A DNA stretch of 64,000 nt from positions 1 to 64,000 of the forward strand of contig DKQS01000004.1 of assembly GCA_002471825.1 (NCBI GenBank), in the 5' to 3' direction. This document shows, one piece after another, positions 42,967 to 51,358 of this stretch. The stretch's first letter is position 1. Each line of letters opens with the position of its first letter. Origin of the DNA: Flavobacteriaceae bacterium UBA7302. GTDB taxonomy: Bacteria; Bacteroidota; Bacteroidia; Flavobacteriales; Flavobacteriaceae. Below the pieces are notes generated by a model. It saw only the letters and a list, made by a program, of their open reading frames with translations, was not told the DNA's origin and ran no database searches. Made by a program: the position numbers and the translations under genes.

Positions 42967-44241
42967 GTGGAAATAACTCAAATCATTAAACGAGACTATA
43001 CGACTAGTGCCTTTGAAATAGATAAAATTACAGCAGCTATTGAAAAAGCAATGCTATCTGTAAACAATGGAACTAGAAATGACGCGATTGCAATTTCAAA
43101 AATTGTAAATGGAGCTTTACTTGAGAGAAAGCTGATGGAGCCAAACTATATACCAACTGTAGAGCAGGTTCAAGATATTGTAGAGGTAAAATTGATGGAT
43201 AGTCCTTTCCACGATGTTGCAAAAGCATACATTCTTTATCGTGATGAGCAGGCTAGGTTGCGTAAATCAAACATTTTTGAGAAGCGTGTCAACCTAAAAC
43301 CTTACGAATATCCAAAATTATATGAGTACGTAGATGCCATTAGACACTCGTATTGGATTCATACAGAATTCAATTATACAAGTGATATCCAAGATTTCAA
43401 AACGGGCTTAAACGATGTAGAAAGACATGCCATCAAGAACACTATGTTGGCGATTTCTCAAATCGAAGTTGCCGTGAAGTCTTTCTGGGGCGATATCTAC
43501 AAGAAAATGCCAAAACCAGAAATTGGTTCGGTGGGATCTACTTTTGCCGAAAGTGAAGTAAGACACCACGATGCCTATTCGCACCTTTTAGAGATCTTAG
43601 GATTAAACAACGAATTCAAGCAATTGAAGAAGAATCCGGTGATCATGAGAAGGGTTAATTATTTAGAGACTGCTTTAAAGAATGCCAAAAGTGAAGACAA
43701 TAGAGAATTCTCTGAATCCATCGTATTGTTCTCCTTATTCATAGAGCACGTTTCACTATTCTCGCAATTCTTAATCATTATGGCTTTCAACAAGCACAAG
43801 AACATGTTGAAAGGAATCTCAAACGTTGTAGAAGCAACGTCAAAAGAAGAGCAAATCCATGGTGACTTCGGAATTGACATTATCAAAATCATTCAGGATG
43901 AGAACCCAGAGTGGTTTAATGAAGAAAATGTGCTGTTGATTCAAGAGACTTGTAGAGAGGCATTTGCTTCAGAAAGCAAGATTGTTGACTGGATTTTCGA
44001 AAAAGGTGAATTGGAATTCTTACCAAAAGTGGTAATCAATGAATTCATCAAGAATAGATTCAACAAATCATTAGAAAGTATAGGTGTTCCGAAAATATTT
44101 GACATCAACGAAACAATCTTGGCTGAAACCGAGTGGTTCGACGATGAAATCATTGGAACCAAGCACGGAGATTTCTTCGTAAAAAGATCAATCAACTACA
44201 GTAAGAGAACCAAAAGTATAACTAGCGACGATTTATTTTAA
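42967..44241 (+). CDS. nrdB: Class I ribonucleotide reductase small subunit with N-terminal ATP-cone
   Basis: 424 residues, start codon GTG at 42967. Residues about 1-93 form an ATP-cone (IIKRDYTTSAFEIDKITAAIEKAM, then EVQ..VE..L and AYILYRDEQARLRK), a domain that in most RNRs is on the large subunit. The ferritin-like radical domain follows with metal ligands E197 and H200 (SEVRHHDAYSH), E260 (FIEHVSLF) and E295/H298 (EEQIHGD). Tyr204 aligns with the radical Tyr122 of E. coli. The arrangement matches the Leeuwenhoekiella-type NrdB, where dATP binding to the cone causes inactive oligomers. Its stop is 3 bases before nrdA. Confidence 0.93.
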   Translation: MEITQIIKRDYTTSAFEIDKITAAIEKAMLSVNNGTRNDAIAISKIVNGALLERKLMEPNYIPTVEQVQDIVEVKLMDSPFHDVAKAYILYRDEQARLRKSNIFEKRVNLKPYEYPKLYEYVDAIRHSYWIHTEFNYTSDIQDFKTGLNDVERHAIKNTMLAISQIEVAVKSFWGDIYKKMPKPEIGSVGSTFAESEVRHHDAYSHLLEILGLNNEFKQLKKNPVIMRRVNYLETALKNAKSEDNREFSESIVLFSLFIEHVSLFSQFLIIMAFNKHKNMLKGISNVVEATSKEEQIHGDFGIDIIKIIQDENPEWFNEENVLLIQETCREAFASESKIVDWIFEKGELEFLPKVVINEFIKNRFNKSLESIGVPKIFDINETILAETEWFDDEIIGTKHGDFFVKRSINYSKRTKSITSDDLF

Positions 44242-44244
44242 ACC

Positions 44245-46023
44245 ATGAACCAAGACACTACCAAAACCTCAAAACTTACAGATCACGAACAACTGTTAAA
44301 AGCAAGAACTGAGTCAAGACAGAAAATGCTTGACACCATGCAAGAACCTGAAATTAAATGGTTGACAGAAAACAGCCGTAAATTTTTACAGTCAGGTTAT
44401 TTGACAGAAGGAATTACTCCGGAAGGACGTATTAGAGAGATTGCTGAAAACGCAGAACGTATTCTTAAGATCGAAGGTTTTGCTGATAAGTTCTACAACT
44501 ACATGGCCGAGGGATTCTTCTCCTTAGCTTCACCAGTATGGTCGAACTTCGGAAAGAGAAGAGGACTGCCAATTAGTTGTTTTGGTTCGCATATAGCGGA
44601 TGATATGGGAGATATTTTATACTCTCAGTCAGAAGTGGGTATGATGTCGAAACTTGGTGGAGGTACTTCTGGGTACTTCGGAAAGTTGCGTCCGAGAGGT
44701 GCTGAGGTGAAGAACAATGGATCTTCCTCAGGTTCAGTGCACATCATGCAGTTGTTTGAGAAAATGGTAGACGTAGTAAGCCAAGGTTCTGTTAGAAGAG
44801 GTCGATTCTCTCCTTATTTACCGATTGATCACCCAGATATTGAGGAGTTCTTAGAAATCGGTACGGAAGGAAATCCAATCCAAGAGTTGACACACGGGGT
44901 AACTGTTGGTAACGAGTGGATGGAAGAAATGATTGCGGGTGATGTTGAAAAGAGAACCATTTGGGCCAAAGTATTGCAAAGAAGAGGAGAAATAGGATAT
45001 CCTTATATCTTATTCCGCGACAATGCTAACAACAATACGGTTGATGTTTATAAAGACAACAAGCATGAAATTTATGCAAGTAACTTGTGTACGGAAATCA
45101 TGTTGCCGTCAAATGACAATTGGTCGTTTGTATGTTGTTTGTCTTCCATAAACTTATTGCACTACGATAAGTGGAAAGATACCGATGCGGTTGAAACCTT
45201 AACTTACTTCTTAGATGCAGTAATGGAAGAGTTTATTTCCAAATTAGAAATCTATAGAGACTCTCCACATAAAGATGATCAGTTGACCTTCAACTTCATG
45301 GAAAAGGCTTACAATTTCGCTAAGGAAAATAGAGCTTTAGGTTTAGGAGCTTTAGGATGGCACTCTTTACTTCAGTCTAAGATGTTGCCATTTGATAGCC
45401 AAGAAGCTTACAACTTGAACAACGAAATCTTTAAGTTGATCAAAGAGAAATCTTACAAAGCTTCAGAAGAAATGGCGAAGAAATATGGTGAGCCAGCCGT
45501 GTTAAAAGGATACGGAAGAAGAAATGCTACCTTAAATGCAATTGCACCAACCACTTCTTCAGCATTTATCTTAGGTCAGGTTTCTCAAGGTATCGAGCCA
45601 ATCTGGTCTAACGTATATGTAAAGGATATTGCGAAAATCAAAACCACTATCAAGAATCCAATTCTAGAGAGTGTTTTGGAGGAAAAAGGCAAGAATATTC
45701 CAGAGGTTTGGAGAAGCATCCGTGATAATGATGGTTCTGTAGAGCACTTAGAGTTCTTAACAGAGCACGAAAAAGATGTATTTAAAACCTATGCTGAAAT
45801 TGATCAAAAGGTAATTGTTTATCAAGCAGCAAACCGTCAGAATTATATCGATCAAGGTCAGTCAATAAACATCATGGCACATCCTGATATGCCAATTAGA
45901 GATTTGAATGATGTGTATGTTACCGCTTGGAAATTAGGAGTGAAGTCTATGTACTATCAACACAGTATGAATGCAGCTCAGAAATTCAAGCAAAAGAAAG
46001 AATGCGCTAGTTGTGAGGGATAA
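44245..46023 (+). CDS. nrdA: Ribonucleoside-diphosphate reductase large subunit (no ATP-cone)
   Basis: 592 residues, much shorter than E. coli NrdA because the N-terminal ATP-cone is missing, complementing its presence in nrdB. Active-site residues are visible: the Cys in LPISCFGSH, the NLCTEIML motif (Asn, thiyl Cys, Glu), the second redox Cys in VCCLSSINL, the paired Tyr in SMYYQHSMN, and the C-terminal redox pair in KKECASCEG. It reduces NDPs to dNDPs. The ATG is 3 bases after nrdB, so the subunits are co-translated. A modest hairpin with T-run follows at about 46060-46092. Confidence 0.96.
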   Translation: MNQDTTKTSKLTDHEQLLKARTESRQKMLDTMQEPEIKWLTENSRKFLQSGYLTEGITPEGRIREIAENAERILKIEGFADKFYNYMAEGFFSLASPVWSNFGKRRGLPISCFGSHIADDMGDILYSQSEVGMMSKLGGGTSGYFGKLRPRGAEVKNNGSSSGSVHIMQLFEKMVDVVSQGSVRRGRFSPYLPIDHPDIEEFLEIGTEGNPIQELTHGVTVGNEWMEEMIAGDVEKRTIWAKVLQRRGEIGYPYILFRDNANNNTVDVYKDNKHEIYASNLCTEIMLPSNDNWSFVCCLSSINLLHYDKWKDTDAVETLTYFLDAVMEEFISKLEIYRDSPHKDDQLTFNFMEKAYNFAKENRALGLGALGWHSLLQSKMLPFDSQEAYNLNNEIFKLIKEKSYKASEEMAKKYGEPAVLKGYGRRNATLNAIAPTTSSAFILGQVSQGIEPIWSNVYVKDIAKIKTTIKNPILESVLEEKGKNIPEVWRSIRDNDGSVEHLEFLTEHEKDVFKTYAEIDQKVIVYQAANRQNYIDQGQSINIMAHPDMPIRDLNDVYVTAWKLGVKSMYYQHSMNAAQKFKQKKECASCEG

Positions 46024-46106
46024 TCACAATAATAGATTGTAAATTAAATTAGAAGTTCAAAAAAAGGGAAGTGAAAGCTTCTCTTTTTTTATAAAGAAAA
46101 CAGACA

Positions 46107-47447
46107 ATGAACTGGCAACAACTACTCTCTTTAAAACGATTTGGAGATACCGAAAAAAGAGTGCGTGCTGAGCAAGACGAAACTCGATTGGGATTTGAAG
46201 TCGATTATGATCGTATTGTTTTTTCATCTCCCTTCAGAAGTTTACAAGATAAGACTCAGGTGATACCACTTTCGGAAACTGATTTTGTGCATACGCGATT
46301 GACTCATAGTTTGGAAGTTTCTGTGGTAGGAAGGACATTGGGTAGAAAAGTCGGTCAAGAATTGCTGAAACGTCACCCCGAGTTAGTGGAACTAGGATAT
46401 ACCTTTAACGATTTTGGTGCCATTGTAGCTGCAGCATCACTCATGCACGACATTGGAAATCCGCCTTTCGGACACTCAGGGGAAAAGGCAATTGGCGAAT
46501 ATTTCAAAACAGGGAAAGGACTGAAGTATAAGGAGGAATTAAGTGCCATCGAATATCAAGACTTGATTGATTTCGAAGGTAACGCCAACGGATTTAAAAT
46601 TGTGACCGAAACGAAAGCTGGTATTGAAGGCGGACTCCGATTGAGCTATGCTACTCTTGGGGCTTTTATGAAATACCCAAAAGAGAGTTTACCTAAAAAA
46701 CCAACGTCAGCCATTTCCGACAAGAAATACGGATTCTTTCAATCAGATAAGGATGTCTTTCTAGACCTTGTTCAAGAGGTCGGATTGATTTCTAAATCCA
46801 ATGAACATACCGCTTATTACAGACATCCCCTTGCCTTTCTGGTAGAGGCGGCCGATGATATTTGTTACACCATTATTGATTTCGAAGACGGAATCAACCT
46901 CGGTTTGATTGATGAGGATTATGCTCTGGAATACATGTCCAAATTAATCCATCGCATCAATCGAGAAAAATACTATGCCTTAGAACATACCAAAGATCGA
47001 ACGGCCTATTTACGAGCTATTGCGATTAGCGCATTGATCGATGAGGCGGTCACTATTTTCTTAGACAATGAAGACAAAATACTCTCGGGTGAGTTTCATC
47101 GCTCACTTCTCGACAAATGCAAGTACGAGGCCCAAATAAATGACATCATCAAGATTAGCGTTGAGAAAATCTACCACTCCAAAGAAGTCATTGAGAAGGA
47201 AGTTGCCGGTTATCGAATTATCGCCGATTTATTGGACGTATTTACAATTGCACTAAACAACTCATTTCATGGAGTTTCGAGTAGTTATGATGACCTTATT
47301 TTAAACCTGCTTCCCAAAGAATATCATTCGACTCATCCGAGTTTGTACCATCGATTGATTGAAGTCTGTAGTTTTATTTCAAAAATGTCTGATGGATATG
47401 CCACCAGACTTCATAAAAAAATTACCGGCGCAAGTATTTCAAATTAG
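46107..47447 (+). CDS. dgt: dGTP triphosphohydrolase (dGTPase), HD domain
   Basis: 446 residues. The N-terminal block FEVDYDRIVFSSPFRSLQDKTQVI and the RLTHSLEVSVVGR segment are those of dGTPase-like proteins, and the HD metal site is SLMHDIGNPPFGHSGE. It hydrolyses dGTP (or dNTPs) to the nucleoside and triphosphate. Placement directly behind nrdAB suggests combined control of dNTP pools by synthesis, allosteric feedback and degradation. The 83-base gap contains a weak terminator, so it may have its own promoter. Confidence 0.92.
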   Translation: MNWQQLLSLKRFGDTEKRVRAEQDETRLGFEVDYDRIVFSSPFRSLQDKTQVIPLSETDFVHTRLTHSLEVSVVGRTLGRKVGQELLKRHPELVELGYTFNDFGAIVAAASLMHDIGNPPFGHSGEKAIGEYFKTGKGLKYKEELSAIEYQDLIDFEGNANGFKIVTETKAGIEGGLRLSYATLGAFMKYPKESLPKKPTSAISDKKYGFFQSDKDVFLDLVQEVGLISKSNEHTAYYRHPLAFLVEAADDICYTIIDFEDGINLGLIDEDYALEYMSKLIHRINREKYYALEHTKDRTAYLRAIAISALIDEAVTIFLDNEDKILSGEFHRSLLDKCKYEAQINDIIKISVEKIYHSKEVIEKEVAGYRIIADLLDVFTIALNNSFHGVSSSYDDLILNLLPKEYHSTHPSLYHRLIEVCSFISKMSDGYATRLHKKITGASISN

Positions 47448-47471
47448 ACGCAGAAGCCTTATTTTTAGATC

Positions 47472-47864
47472 ATGTTGAAAAAGCTCCCCAAAATTCTTTT
47501 TACGGCATTATTACCTTGCCTATTATTTTTTGTTAATTCTTGTAAGACAAAAGATATTTCTCAGACTATTAAGAAGAGTGAAATCACCGAAAGACTGTTC
47601 AATGCAGATAGTACTTTGGTACTAGAACTTAATTATGCTAAAAATCTAGAGCCTGTAAAAGACTATACATTTCAGGTTCGCGATGTTGCTACTAAAAAAA
47701 TTATTTTTTCAGACCAATTTCGAGGTACCAAATTGATGTGGCATACGACAAAATCATTGAAAGGCTTCCTGTATGTAGGGGTGGTTCAACAAGAAAATGA
47801 AAACCCTGAAGCGGGGGATACAAACAAAACTGATTCATTTAAAATAATTCAAATAAAAGATTGA
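47472..47864 (+). CDS. Hypothetical small lipoprotein
   Basis: 130 residues with a lipoprotein signal peptide (FTALLPCLLFFVNSC, lipobox ending at Cys24). The mature part is about 105 residues of mixed beta strands without a recognised domain (VLELNYAKNLEPVKDYTFQV, FRGTKLMWHTTKSLKGFLYV, FKIIQIKD). It lies 24 bases after dgt and 3 bases before the BNR-repeat T9SS lipoprotein, so it is probably co-expressed with the latter and may act with it at the cell surface. No closer function can be assigned. Confidence 0.7.
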   Translation: MLKKLPKILFTALLPCLLFFVNSCKTKDISQTIKKSEITERLFNADSTLVLELNYAKNLEPVKDYTFQVRDVATKKIIFSDQFRGTKLMWHTTKSLKGFLYVGVVQQENENPEAGDTNKTDSFKIIQIKD

Positions 47865-47867
47865 TCC

Positions 47868-50800
47868 ATGAAGTTGAAATCCATTAAGACGGCAATAACC
47901 TTGTTGTTATTAATCTTCGTTTTTTCTTGCAAACAAGAGAAAAAACAAATTGAAATTAAGAAAGTGCGCTACGAAAAGCCCGCAAAGAAGGAGGGTGTTC
48001 GTTACAAGAAAGGTGTTGAATACATGGCTGATTATTTTAAAGAAATCAGTAGTAATTCGCTAGAAGATAGATCGTCTTCTTACAAGCCAGGATTTATTCT
48101 TGAGGAGTTCGAAAAGTCTAAAGCTTTAGCCAAAAGAAAGGGCAGATCTAAAAAATCACCCAATGCAGTTTTCACCGAAAGAGGTCCAACCAATGTACCT
48201 GGAAGAACGCGTGGAATTGCTGTTGATCCAACCAATAAAAGAAGATGGTTTGTAGGTACCGTAGGTGGTGGTGTTTGGCTCACGGAAGATGAAGGTGCTT
48301 CATGGACGAATTTGACCGATACGAAGATTCCGAATCTAGGAACCTCGGTGATTGTTATCAGTCCGCAAGACCCGAATACCTTATATGTTGGTACAGGTGA
48401 ACCTTTTGGAAACCTTGGTGCCATAGGTGGATCAGGAGTATTTAAAACTGTCGATGGCGGATCTACTTGGGTTCATTTAACGCAAACAGAAAATCTAGGT
48501 GATGTTGGCCGGATGATCATTGATCCAAATAACAAGGATATCGTGGTGATGGGAACCCAAAGAGGAATCTACAGAACTACAGATGGAGGAACTACCTGGA
48601 CCCAAACTTATAACTCAAACAATTCTCCAGTACAAGATGTTGATGCAGACCCAAATGATTTTAACATTCAATATGGCTCTGTACGAAATTTCGGTGTTGT
48701 AAAAAGTACGGATGGAGGTCAGAACTGGTCGACTATTTTTGACCGAAATAACTTCAATGCCAGTCACCAGCGTTTTGAATTGGATGTTTCTCCTGCCGAT
48801 TCAAATTTCATTTATTTAGGGGTGTATACACCAAATAGTGCGGCAACCACTGCTGTAAATACCGATTTCTATGTTTCTAAAGATGGAGGGGCGTCATTCA
48901 CATTGTTAACTCCTTCCTTAGGAGCCAGTGCCTCCAATTTGATTTCGGGACAAGGATGGTACGACAACATCATCATGGCCCATCCTTATGATACTAGCAG
49001 TTTTTATGTAGGCGGTATTGCAGTTTTCAAAGTTGGTTTTAGTGAGAATAATATCTTCGGTTTCCAATCCATTGCATCAGGATATGACAACAGTCAAATC
49101 AATACGGGAGTGCACGTAGATCAACACGGGATGGAATACATCTTAGGAGATAACCAAGAATTTCGAATCCTTCTTGCTAATGATGGTGGAGCCTACAGTA
49201 CGAATTTTTCCACGGACCCTGGTACCAGACAAGGAGATTGGTCAAATGATAATATTTCAAAAAACAGCACACAGTTTTACGGAGCTACTAAACAAAATGG
49301 TCAAGATAACTACATCGCTGGTGCTCAAGACAACGGTTCTTGGATATCCTTTGATAATGACGCAAGCGCTACAAAAACCTATACCAGTATTTCTGGTGGT
49401 GATGGATTCGAAGTATTATGGCATTACAAGAAACCTGGGAATTTTATTTCTACCATTCAGTTCAATAGGATTGTAAGGTATATCAATAATAACGGAGCCT
49501 TGTCGGACTTCACTTCCTCAGGTAATAGCGGAATTTCTCCTTTCTATTCCAAAGTTTCAAATGCCGATAACAATCCGGATGTTGTATTTGCAGTTGACCG
49601 AAATGGAGTGTGGAGATCTACAGATTTCGCTGGTTCTTGGGAGCAAACCAGAATCACTGATAATTTTGCTCAGAACGCTACTAGTGCCTTGAACGTTGAG
49701 GTTTCAGTTGCCAATCCAGATGTGGTTTGGGCAGGATCTGCCATGACCGAGAGTGGTTCTTTTGTGTTGCATTATTCAACGGATAACGGAGTGACCTTTA
49801 ACAAAGCTGGAGTTTATGACAATCCGAATGGAACACATAACTTAAATATTTCCGGAATTGGAACTTCACCTACAGAAGAAAAAAGAGCCTATGCTTTATT
49901 CTCTTCGGGCGGAAGACCTAAGGTGTTGAAGACAGAAGATATGGGAGCTACTTGGACTGATATATCCGGATTTGAAACTGGAGAAAACAATGGTTTTCCC
50001 GATGTGAAAGTACATTGCATCCTAGAAATGCCATATGATAAGAATGTTATTTGGGTAGGAACCGATATTGGATTGGTAGAAACACTAGACGGCGGAGTTA
50101 GTTGGAATCTTCGAACCGATTTTATTCCGGTTGCCATCTATGAAATGCGAATCGTTAATGATCAAGTGGTATTTGCTACTTATGGTCGTGGGGTTTGGTC
50201 TGGAACATTGCCAGAATTAAACGGTTATCAATTACCTCCGTATTTCTCTGAACCTGATGTAGCGGTTCGTCAAGAAGGAATTCAATCACAAAAGGCTGTG
50301 GTGTCTTACGAGGCAACTTCTGATGACGTAACCAGAGCCAAATACTTTGTTGATGGAGTAGAGGTAAGTGAGGTAATTCAGAATTTTGATGCAGGCGTAA
50401 ATTATGAATTTGATACTAGTGTTTTACCAGAAGGGAAACACACCATTGGCGTTCAATTGTTTGATGATAATAACTCTAGATCTACCGAAATTTCTGAGGC
50501 CGAAGTTGAAATTGTTGATTATAACGATCCTGCTTCCAATTTGGCTATCGCATCCTTCGCGGATTCTGATATTTATGCCTTTGATTCGGCCTTCAAGATT
50601 GATAATTCGGGAGGTGCTTTTATTGAAAGCAATATCACAAATACCAATAATCCGTATGAGAACAATGCGAATTATTCCTTTGTGTTGAGACAACCATTGT
50701 CACTTTCGTTTACAAACAATTTATTGAATTATACCGATATCGCCATTGTAGAGCCTTTTGACAATCCATCGTCTGACTTGAATCAATTTTATGATTTTGT

Positions 50801-51326
50801 AACCATTGAAGCTTCAACAGATCTACAAACTTGGATTACTTTGGATAAGTACGACGCGAGACGTTTTTCTGATTGGTTACAAGCCTATAGTAGTAATTCA
50901 ACGTTGAACTTCGGATTGTTTAAAACACAATCGATCAATCTCACCGACAAGGGGTTGATTCCCGGTCAAGATTATGTGTTTAGATTCCGATTGGTGAGTG
51001 ATGGTGGTGTTACCTCTAAAGGATGGTTTGTTAAATCGATCAATGCTGCTGCGGCTTCCATACAAGAAGTGTTACAGGATGACAAATCTTTCACTGTGTA
51101 TCCCACTATTTCTAAAGGAAACTTTACCATTTTCGGAAATAACAATCTTGGTGATTCCAAGGTGCAAATTGTGGATGTAACAGGAAAAGAGGTGTATAAA
51201 GGTCGCATTGACTTCACCTCAAGGAATGAACACAAGTTGAACATCAATCTGAGGCCTGGAGTGTATCTTTTAAATCTTACAGGAAGTTCGAAACAGCGAA
51301 TAACAGAGAAAATAATTATCGAATAA
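47868..51326 (+). CDS. Large BNR/Asp-box repeat protein with both a lipobox and a T9SS sorting domain
   Basis: 1152 residues. The N-terminal signal (ITLLLLIFVFSC) ends with a lipobox and Cys21, followed by a charged tether. Residues ~95-790 carry BNR/sortilin-like beta-propeller repeats with Asp-boxes such as DGGSTW, DGGTTW, DGGQNW, DMGATW and DGGVSW. After a beta-sandwich region, the C-terminal ~80 residues (VYPTISKGNFTIFG ... LRPGVYLLNLTG ... KIIIE) form a T9SS type A sorting domain. The propeller resembles those in exo-acting glycosidases and adhesins, but no catalytic residues are visible. The combination of lipobox and sorting domain is odd; see findings. It ends at a bidirectional terminator overlapping dxs. 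Confidence 0.88.
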   Translation: MKLKSIKTAITLLLLIFVFSCKQEKKQIEIKKVRYEKPAKKEGVRYKKGVEYMADYFKEISSNSLEDRSSSYKPGFILEEFEKSKALAKRKGRSKKSPNAVFTERGPTNVPGRTRGIAVDPTNKRRWFVGTVGGGVWLTEDEGASWTNLTDTKIPNLGTSVIVISPQDPNTLYVGTGEPFGNLGAIGGSGVFKTVDGGSTWVHLTQTENLGDVGRMIIDPNNKDIVVMGTQRGIYRTTDGGTTWTQTYNSNNSPVQDVDADPNDFNIQYGSVRNFGVVKSTDGGQNWSTIFDRNNFNASHQRFELDVSPADSNFIYLGVYTPNSAATTAVNTDFYVSKDGGASFTLLTPSLGASASNLISGQGWYDNIIMAHPYDTSSFYVGGIAVFKVGFSENNIFGFQSIASGYDNSQINTGVHVDQHGMEYILGDNQEFRILLANDGGAYSTNFSTDPGTRQGDWSNDNISKNSTQFYGATKQNGQDNYIAGAQDNGSWISFDNDASATKTYTSISGGDGFEVLWHYKKPGNFISTIQFNRIVRYINNNGALSDFTSSGNSGISPFYSKVSNADNNPDVVFAVDRNGVWRSTDFAGSWEQTRITDNFAQNATSALNVEVSVANPDVVWAGSAMTESGSFVLHYSTDNGVTFNKAGVYDNPNGTHNLNISGIGTSPTEEKRAYALFSSGGRPKVLKTEDMGATWTDISGFETGENNGFPDVKVHCILEMPYDKNVIWVGTDIGLVETLDGGVSWNLRTDFIPVAIYEMRIVNDQVVFATYGRGVWSGTLPELNGYQLPPYFSEPDVAVRQEGIQSQKAVVSYEATSDDVTRAKYFVDGVEVSEVIQNFDAGVNYEFDTSVLPEGKHTIGVQLFDDNNSRSTEISEAEVEIVDYNDPASNLAIASFADSDIYAFDSAFKIDNSGGAFIESNITNTNNPYENNANYSFVLRQPLSLSFTNNLLNYTDIAIVEPFDNPSSDLNQFYDFVTIEASTDLQTWITLDKYDARRFSDWLQAYSSNSTLNFGLFKTQSINLTDKGLIPGQDYVFRFRLVSDGGVTSKGWFVKSINAAAASIQEVLQDDKSFTVYPTISKGNFTIFGNNNLGDSKVQIVDVTGKEVYKGRIDFTSRNEHKLNINLRPGVYLLNLTGSSKQRITEKIIIE

Positions 51327-51333
51327 TTTAAGG

Positions 51334-51358
51334 AAAAGGCATTACAACAATGCCTTTT
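51334..51358. terminator. Bidirectional terminator overlapping the dxs 3' end
   Basis: AAAAGGCATT (51334-51343) and AATGCCTTTT (51349-51358) form a stem with T-runs on both strands. The dxs stop codon (51342-51344, minus) and its last codons lie inside the stem. Confidence 0.85.
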
